Assembly (NCBI RefSeq): GCF_938028185.1
Contig: NZ_CALJAH010000152.1
Coordinates: 1-10,466, forward strand
From: an uncultured Cardiobacterium sp.
GTDB lineage: Bacteria > Pseudomonadota > Gammaproteobacteria > Cardiobacteriales > Cardiobacteriaceae
DNA: 10,466 nt
Reading direction: 5' to 3'
The notes beneath the pieces were generated by a model. That model did no database searches and had not been told where the DNA came from. It saw only the letters and a program-made list of their open reading frames with translations. How positions within the stretch are numbered: position 1 is the stretch's first letter; the number at the start of each line of letters is the position of its first letter. A program made the position numbers and the translations under genes. Positions 6,944-10,466 of this stretch are shown piece after piece.

Positions 6944-7320
6944 AAAACCCCGCCCACTGGTTCACCCTCTACGTGCGCGATCTGGCGCGCGCCAAAGCCT
7001 TCTACGAAGCCGTTTTCCAGATTCGGCTGGAAGATTTGCCCGTTGCAGGCACGGAGGCACGCTACGCCACCTTTCCCGGCGACAACAGCGCGCCCGGCTG
7101 TAGCGGTATGCTCTGCCACGACCCGCAGCAGCCCTTCACCCCCGGCAACAGCGTCCTCCTCTACTTCGGCTGCGACGACTGCGCGATTGAGGCGGCGCGC
7201 GCCGCGCAACACAGCGGCAAAGTACTGACGGGCAAGACGTCCCTCGGCAGCAATTACGGCTTTGATGCTGTGATTGAAGACAGCGAAGGCAACCGCATCG
7301 GCCTGTATTCGCCGCAATAA
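6940..7320 (+). CDS. VOC-family (glyoxalase/bleomycin-resistance fold) protein
   Basis: A 126-aa single vicinal-oxygen-chelate protein. It opens with the typical HWFTLYVRDLARAKAFYEAVF (6-26), then a second beta unit with VLLYFGCDDC (72-81), GKTSLGSNYGF, and ends with EDSEGNRIGLYS (113-124). Such proteins include glyoxalases, dioxygenases and resistance proteins. The substrate cannot be told from sequence, and many small COG3324-like members are uncharacterised. H6 and the C-terminal acidic strand are candidate metal ligands, though the usual set is not clearly complete. AGGAG (6930-6934) lies 5 bases before the ATG. The start overlaps the stop of the repaired araC frame, so the two were probably coupled, and an AraC-VOC pairing suggests the regulator controls this small operon. 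A terminator follows. Confidence 0.85.
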   Translation: MKNPAHWFTLYVRDLARAKAFYEAVFQIRLEDLPVAGTEARYATFPGDNSAPGCSGMLCHDPQQPFTPGNSVLLYFGCDDCAIEAARAAQHSGKVLTGKTSLGSNYGFDAVIEDSEGNRIGLYSPQ

Positions 7321-7338
7321 ACGTTCGCCCGGATATGG

Positions 7339-7368
7339 AAAAGCCACCCCCGCAAGGGTGGCTTTTTT
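7339..7368. terminator. GCCACCC terminator after the VOC gene
   Basis: Perfect 11-bp stem AAAAGCCACCC (7339-7349) and GGGTGGCTTTT (7356-7366), a 6-base loop, and six T's ending at 7368 on the plus strand. It ends the pabBC-araC-VOC transcript. On the minus strand the flanking A's give a shorter U-tract, so it probably also ends the convergent two-gene cassette, whose last stop is 11 bases away. Confidence 0.92.
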
Positions 7369-7379
7369 ATGCGTGCGAT

Positions 7380-7817
7380 TTAGACGCGCGTGACATCCAG
7401 CTGGGTCTGCGCCAGCTGGCCATGCTGGTAAAGCCAGGCGGCAACTTCCGGCCAGGAATAAAGCGCCGTGCTGCCGGTCACGCCATACATCGGCAGCGGA
7501 AACGCTTTGCCGCGTTTGCCTTTGGCGTAGTTGGAGAGCGCCGCCCGTGTCAGTCCGGCGCGTGTTGCCATTTCTGTCAACGTAGCAATGCCGGATTCTT
7601 GCAGGATGAGATCGTGAAATCCGGCACGGTGAATGTCGGCAAACGCACTATGTACGGCGGTTTTGGCGTCTGCCGCTTCGCGGTCAAATTCCAGATAGAG
7701 GATGCGATCGCGCCAGCACACCAGTGCGTCATCACATCCCGCTTCATAAAGGCGATCTTCGATATTGGTGCTGTCAGCGGCATCGCGAATGACGATGGTG
7801 AAGTGGTAGGTATTCAT
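7380..7817 (-). CDS. Putative antitoxin/regulator: N-terminal alpha/beta domain plus C-terminal helix-turn-helix
   Basis: 145 aa. Residues 1 to about 70 (MNTYHFTIVIRD, LYEAGCDDALVCWRDRILYLEFDREA, then a helix with AVHSAFADIHRAG) look like a small alpha/beta domain. About 78-100 (TLTEMATRAGLTRAALSNYAKG) is a helix-turn-helix, followed by FPLPMYGVTGSTALYSWPEVAAWL, a layout common in AlpA/MerR-like DNA binders. I recognise this as a widespread pair with the 74-aa gene upstream but know no characterised member. The ATG at 7815-7817 is chosen because GGAGG lies 4 bases upstream and it overlaps the upstream stop (ATGA). An in-frame ATG at 7830-7832 lacks a ribosome site. By analogy with hicAB the second gene would be the antitoxin and autorepressor; that role is inferred. 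Confidence 0.78.
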   Translation of the reverse strand: MNTYHFTIVIRDAADSTNIEDRLYEAGCDDALVCWRDRILYLEFDREAADAKTAVHSAFADIHRAGFHDLILQESGIATLTEMATRAGLTRAALSNYAKGKRGKAFPLPMYGVTGSTALYSWPEVAAWLYQHGQLAQTQLDVTRV

Positions 7818-8038
7818 CTGTCCTCCCTGCATTCGTTTACTTTGCGGATGATTTGTTTGGCATGATTTTCGGGGTTTTTAGGCGTACACCAGATACTCAT
7901 CTGGTGTTCGGTGTGGCCTTTGCGACAGCGCAAACGGCAGAAAGCGTGTGCCGATTTGCCACTGGAGACGATTTCCCATCCGTGCTGCATGGCATATTCC
8001 AGCGCCGTCCGGATATGTTTGTCGGGATGCTTTTTCAT
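7814..8038 (-). CDS. HicA-like small protein, putative toxin
   Basis: 74 aa, first gene of a two-gene minus-strand cassette. The predicted layout is a helix (HIRTALEYAMQHGWEI, 8-23), strands around SGKSAHAFCRLRC (26-38) and HQMSIWCTP (45-53), and a helix (ENHAKQIIRKVNEC, 57-70). Helix-strands-helix with a central G-x-x-x-H followed by an aromatic residue recalls the dsRBD-like fold and catalytic histidine of HicA mRNA interferases, with H31 as candidate. C34, C38, H42, H45 and C51 could also form a metal site. An in-frame TAA three codons before the ATG (8048-8050) rules out a longer start. There is no Shine-Dalgarno, so translation may be leaderless. The stop overlaps the next ATG. Toxin function is inferred from size, gene order, coupling and resemblance, not known. 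Confidence 0.72.
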   Translation of the reverse strand: MKKHPDKHIRTALEYAMQHGWEIVSSGKSAHAFCRLRCRKGHTEHQMSIWCTPKNPENHAKQIIRKVNECREDR

Positions 8039-8044
8039 GGCGTT

Positions 8045-8050
8045 ATCTTA
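8045..8050 (-). promoter_or_regulatory. Weak candidate -10 box for the two-gene cassette
   Basis: TAAGAT on the minus strand, 4 of 6 to TATAAT, with 17 bases to a poor -35 (TTTCGT). It lies only 6 bases before the ATG at 8036-8038, which would give an essentially leaderless mRNA and agrees with the absence of a ribosome binding site. The cassette's promoter must lie between 8039 and the terminator ending at 8093 unless it is read through from pckA. Confidence 0.25.
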
Positions 8051-8092
8051 GCGTAGCCGTTTACCAGACGAAACACTCACGGCGTTTCCATG

Positions 8093-8122
8093 AGAAAAGC
8101 CACCCTCGCGGGTGGCTTTTCT
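8093..8122. terminator. GCCACCC terminator after pckA
   Basis: Perfect 13-bp inverted repeat AGAAAAGCCACCC (8093-8105), loop TCGC, GGGTGGCTTTTCT (8110-8122). On the minus strand it follows the pckA stop by 22 bases and has a T-run, so it terminates pckA and separates it from the downstream cassette. It is nearly the same hairpin as at 7339-7368. Confidence 0.88.
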
Positions 8123-8144
8123 GCGTAACGGAAGCGGAAGCAAA

Positions 8145-9740
8145 TTACGCTTTCGGTGCGGCGGCTTTTACTTCTGCGCTGGCGCCGTCGGCAAATTGTT
8201 CGAAGTTGTCGTTGAACATTTTTGCCAGTTTCTTCGCTTGCGCATCGTAGGCGGCTTTGTCTGCCCAGGCGTTGCGCGGTTTCAGGATTTCTGAAGGCAC
8301 GTTCGGGCATTCGGTGACGACGGCAAAGCCGAAGACCGGGTCGGCTTCGGTCGGCATTTTCGCCAGTGCGCCGCTGTTGATGGCGTCAATGATGGCGCGG
8401 CTGTATTTCAGCTTGATGCGTTCGCCGACGCCGTAGGCACCGCCTGCCCAGCCGGTGTTAATCAGCCAGACGTTGGTGTTGTGTTTTTTCATTTTTTCGG
8501 CGAGCAGCTCGGCGTATTTGGCCGGGTGCCAGACCATGAACGGCGCGCCGAAGCAGGCGGAGAAGGTCGCTTCCGGCTCGGTGACGCCCACTTCGGTGCC
8601 GGCGACTTTGGCGGTGTAGCCGCTGATGAAGTGGTACATCGCCTGCGCCGGACTGAGTTTGGAGACCGGCGGCAGTACGCCGAAGGCGTCGCAGGTGAGG
8701 AAGACGATGTCGGTCGGCTGGCCGGCCTTGCAGGGGATGCGCGCGTTGCTGATGTATTCGATCGGGTAGCTGGCGCGGGTGTTGCTGGTCAGCGGGGTGT
8801 AGTCGTACTGGACGACGTAGTGTTCGTCGTAGGCGACGTTTTCCAGCACGGTGCCGAATTTGATGGCGCCGAAGATTTCCGGCTCTTTTTCGGCGGAGAG
8901 GTCGATGACTTTGGCGTAGCAGCCGCCTTCGATGTTGAAGACGCCGTCTTCGGTCCAAACGTGTTCGTCGTCGCCGATGAGGTTGCGGTTCGGGTCGGCA
9001 GAGAGTGTGGTTTTGCCGGTGCCGGAGAGACCGAACAGCACGGCGGAGCGCTCGCCGCCTTGTTCGGCGGTGGCGGAGCAGTGCATGGAGAGTTCGCTCT
9101 GTTTCGGCATGAGGTAGTTCATGATGGTGAACACGCCTTTTTTCATCTCGCCCGCGTATTCGGTGCCGAGGATGACCATGTCTTTGTCTTCAAAGGAGAG
9201 CGAGACGGAGGTGGTGCTGGTAACGCCTTCAACGGTGCGGTCGGCGGGGCGGTGCCCGGCGTTGTAGATGACGTAATCCGGCTCGCCGAAGTTTGCGAGT
9301 TCCGCATCGGTCGGACGGATGAGCATATTGTGCATAAAGAGCGCGTGGTACGGGCGGGTGGTGATGACGCGCACTTTCAGGCGGTATTTTTCGTCCCAGC
9401 CGGCGTAGCCGTCCAGCACGTAGATGTTTTCTGCTTCATTGAGGTAGCGCACCGCCAGCTCGCGGTTGGCCTTGTGTGAAGCGGCGGCAAAGGGGATGTT
9501 GATTTTGCCCCACCAGATGTCGTTTTCGGAGGCGGGGTTTTTGACGATGCGTTTGTCTTTCGGTGAACGTCCGGTTTTTGCGCCGGAGAAGGAAATCAGC
9601 GCGCCGGTTGAGGATATGGCGGAATCGTCCTTCGCTTCCAGCGCCAGTTTGTAGAGCGCGGAGGGGGAAAGGTTGCGGAAGGCGCGTTTGTGAATGCCGA
9701 TAGAGAAAAGGTCAATGGTATTGGGGGTTTGGACTGCCAT
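8145..9740 (-). CDS. pckA: Phosphoenolpyruvate carboxykinase (ATP)
   Basis: 531 aa, close to the 540 aa of E. coli PckA. It catalyses oxaloacetate + ATP to phosphoenolpyruvate + CO2 + ADP, the entry step of gluconeogenesis; in some host-associated bacteria it runs in the carboxylating direction. Visible signatures: SGAKTGRSPKDKRIV (substrate-binding arginine), MHCSATA with H220, the P-loop FGLSGTGKTTLS (236-247, K243 equivalent to E. coli K254), LIGDDEHVW with D257/D258, NIEGGCYAK, TRASYPIEYISN, and NTGWAGGAYGVGERIKL near the C terminus. All key residues are present, so an active enzyme is expected. AAGGTGA lies 6 bases before the ATG at 9738-9740. It is a single gene with its own promoter and terminator, divergent from the DUF442 gene. 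The C terminus ends in an alanine/lysine-rich tail. Confidence 0.97.
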   Translation of the reverse strand: MAVQTPNTIDLFSIGIHKRAFRNLSPSALYKLALEAKDDSAISSTGALISFSGAKTGRSPKDKRIVKNPASENDIWWGKINIPFAAASHKANRELAVRYLNEAENIYVLDGYAGWDEKYRLKVRVITTRPYHALFMHNMLIRPTDAELANFGEPDYVIYNAGHRPADRTVEGVTSTTSVSLSFEDKDMVILGTEYAGEMKKGVFTIMNYLMPKQSELSMHCSATAEQGGERSAVLFGLSGTGKTTLSADPNRNLIGDDEHVWTEDGVFNIEGGCYAKVIDLSAEKEPEIFGAIKFGTVLENVAYDEHYVVQYDYTPLTSNTRASYPIEYISNARIPCKAGQPTDIVFLTCDAFGVLPPVSKLSPAQAMYHFISGYTAKVAGTEVGVTEPEATFSACFGAPFMVWHPAKYAELLAEKMKKHNTNVWLINTGWAGGAYGVGERIKLKYSRAIIDAINSGALAKMPTEADPVFGFAVVTECPNVPSEILKPRNAWADKAAYDAQAKKLAKMFNDNFEQFADGASAEVKAAAPKA

Positions 9741-9763
9741 AGATGTTCACCTTGGTTTTAGAA

Positions 9764-9794
9764 GTGTGGATTTCAACCCTGTCCGTGTGGATTT
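9764..9794. repeat. Direct repeat in the pckA leader
   Basis: GTGTGGATTT occurs at 9764-9773 and again at 9785-9794, 21 bases start to start, which is two helical turns. Both copies lie between the predicted pckA transcription start (about 9806) and the start codon. This spacing suits a dimeric or cooperative repressor, or a repeated RNA element in the leader. Confidence 0.55.
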
Positions 9795-9812
9795 TCGTGC
9801 AGGATTGGCGAA

Positions 9813-9841
9813 ATTATAGTCGTGTTGCTGCGGCATGAAAA
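9813..9841 (-). promoter_or_regulatory. pckA promoter (sigma-70 type)
   Basis: On the minus strand, TTTTCA (9836-9841, 4 of 6 to TTGACA), a 17-base spacer and a perfect TATAAT (9813-9818). The start would be near 9806, giving a leader of about 65 bases before the pckA ATG. No other strong candidate was found in the divergent gap. Confidence 0.75.
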
Positions 9842-9934
9842 GTGAATGACCGGCGTGATAGTAAAAATTTTTGCCTATTTTCCGGCCACCCGCCCGCGCT
9901 ATCATCAGCATTTTCACCAACCCCGGAGAGACCG

Positions 9935-10348
9935 ATGAAAATGCTCAAACCCGCGCTTTATGTCAGCGCACAAATCCGCGCCGAAGACCTGCCTGCTTTG
10001 CAGTCGCAGGGCATCGCGCAAATCATCTGCCACCGCCCCGACGGCGAAGCGCCAGACCAGCCCGCCTTTGCCGACATCGCCGCGGCGGCGAACGCGCTTG
10101 GCATCCGCACGCTGCATTTGCCGGTCGCGGGCGGGCAGTTCCCGCCAGAGACCGTCGCCGCCACACGCGACGCGCTCAAAGGCGGCACGCCGACGCTGAT
10201 GTTCTGCAAAAGCGGGATGCGCAGCGCTACCGTCTGGGCGCTGGGCGAAGCGACGGCAGGCGGCAACGCCGATGAAATCCTCGCCCGCGCCGCCGCCTGC
10301 GGTTATGACCTCGCACCGCTGTTGGCGCAATTGCGGGCGCTGGCATAA
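9935..10348 (+). CDS. DUF442/TIGR01244-family rhodanese-like (sulfur transferase or phosphatase) protein
   Basis: 137 aa. It opens with LKPALYVSAQIRAEDLPALQSQGIAQIICHRPDGE, typical of the TIGR01244/DUF442 family, and carries the loop FCKSGMRSA with C91 as nucleophile and R96 (C-x4-R, rhodanese-type CxxGxR). This is the stand-alone domain also found fused to metallo-hydrolases in beta-lactamase-hydrolase-like proteins linked to sulfide metabolism. Activity may be sulfur transfer or phosphatase-like and cannot be decided here. The start is the ATG at 9935, since GGAGAG (9925-9930) lies 4 bases upstream; a longer frame from 9842 adds 31 residues with no family similarity. It is divergent from pckA, and no partner gene is visible downstream in the window. 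Confidence 0.82.
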   Translation: MKMLKPALYVSAQIRAEDLPALQSQGIAQIICHRPDGEAPDQPAFADIAAAANALGIRTLHLPVAGGQFPPETVAATRDALKGGTPTLMFCKSGMRSATVWALGEATAGGNADEILARAAACGYDLAPLLAQLRALA

Positions 10349-10356
10349 CCCCTGCC

Positions 10357-10394
10357 GTTTACATACACCTTTCCCCGCTATCGTGTATGTAAAC
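10357..10394. repeat. Perfect 12-bp inverted repeat after the DUF442 gene
   Basis: GTTTACATACAC (10357-10368) and GTGTATGTAAAC (10383-10394) are exact inverted copies around a 14-base loop, 8 bases after the DUF442 stop. The stem is AT-rich in a GC-rich region. No T-tract follows on the plus strand, so a standard intrinsic terminator is doubtful; an operator, an mRNA 3'-end stem or a mobile-element relic are alternatives. Confidence 0.7.
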
Positions 10395-10400
10395 CGCCTA

Positions 10401-10432
10401 TCCCCCTGTGGGAAAGGGGACGGGGGTGGGGT
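10401..10432. other. C-rich then G-rich intergenic tract at the window end
   Basis: CCCCC (10402-10406) is followed by GTGGGAAAGGGG and then GGGGG with GGGG runs. Part of it (GGGAAAGG, 10410-10417) can pair with CCTTTCCC inside the loop of the preceding inverted repeat, so alternative folds are possible. It resembles the G-runs common in dispersed intergenic repeats. No gene is seen from 10349 to the end of the window. Confidence 0.3.
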
Positions 10433-10466
10433 GCGCCTGCATACCTCGATGTCCATGCAACACTTC

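Noticed and set aside
7335..7865. 176-codon plus-strand open frame over the antitoxin-like gene
   Set aside because: It starts inside the VOC terminator hairpin and is antisense to a gene with a ribosome site, an ATGA overlap and a recognisable helix-turn-helix.
8481..9479. 332-codon plus-strand open frame opposite pckA
   Set aside because: It is antisense to a fully conserved enzyme and no motif is recognised.
9842..9934. 31-residue N-terminal extension of the DUF442 protein
   Set aside because: It has no family similarity and overlaps the pckA promoter region. GGAGAG just before 9935 supports the shorter form.
1..10466. CRISPR array, tRNA, rRNA or riboswitch
   Set aside because: No regularly spaced repeats were found, no cloverleaf or rRNA-like stretch was recognised by eye, and no leader is long or structured enough to suggest a known riboswitch class. 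A covariance-model scan was not possible.
1..10466. Neisserial (GCCGTCTGAA) or Pasteurellaceae (AAGTGCGGT) DNA uptake sequences
   Set aside because: Neither motif was spotted in gaps or terminators, where they would be expected, so the Correia-like element is not backed up by a neisserial uptake signal.

Overview
The window comes from a GC-rich (about 60% by eye) proteobacterial chromosome. Mfd, ATP-type PckA, a fused PabB-PabC and a YuiF-like permease fit a gammaproteobacterium. An intergenic element resembling the neisserial Correia repeat suggests a host-associated lineage such as Cardiobacteriaceae. That placement is inference; no rRNA or tRNA is present to test it.

Layout. 1-2922 (+) is mfd, lacking about 175 N-terminal codons that lie outside the window. 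It converges on a minus-strand permease gene (3028-4398). The gap holds a strong bidirectional terminator flanked by two REP-like hairpins, each headed by GTAG. The permease diverges from a plus-strand cluster: pabBC (4675-6411), an AraC-type regulator with an apparent 1-base frameshift (6414-6943), and a VOC-family gene (6940-7320). The divergent gap (4399-4674) carries a 107-bp Correia-like MITE whose right end supplies a TATAAT box just before pabBC, plus a direct repeat upstream of the permease.

Next, between two near-identical GCCACCC terminators, lies a minus-strand two-gene cassette. It encodes a 74-aa HicA-like small protein and a 145-aa protein with a C-terminal helix-turn-helix, coupled by an ATGA overlap. 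It looks like a poorly described toxin-antitoxin module and is the main accessory element here. After it come pckA (minus, 8145-9740) with a clear promoter and a two-turn direct repeat in its leader, and a divergent DUF442/TIGR01244 rhodanese-like gene (9935-10348). The window ends in a perfect 12-bp inverted repeat and a C/G-rich tract with no gene.

Functionally, most genes are housekeeping: transcription-coupled repair, ion or amino-acid transport, p-aminobenzoate synthesis for folate, and gluconeogenesis. The accessory content is intergenic (MITE, REPs, shared terminator hairpins) plus the toxin-antitoxin-like cassette.
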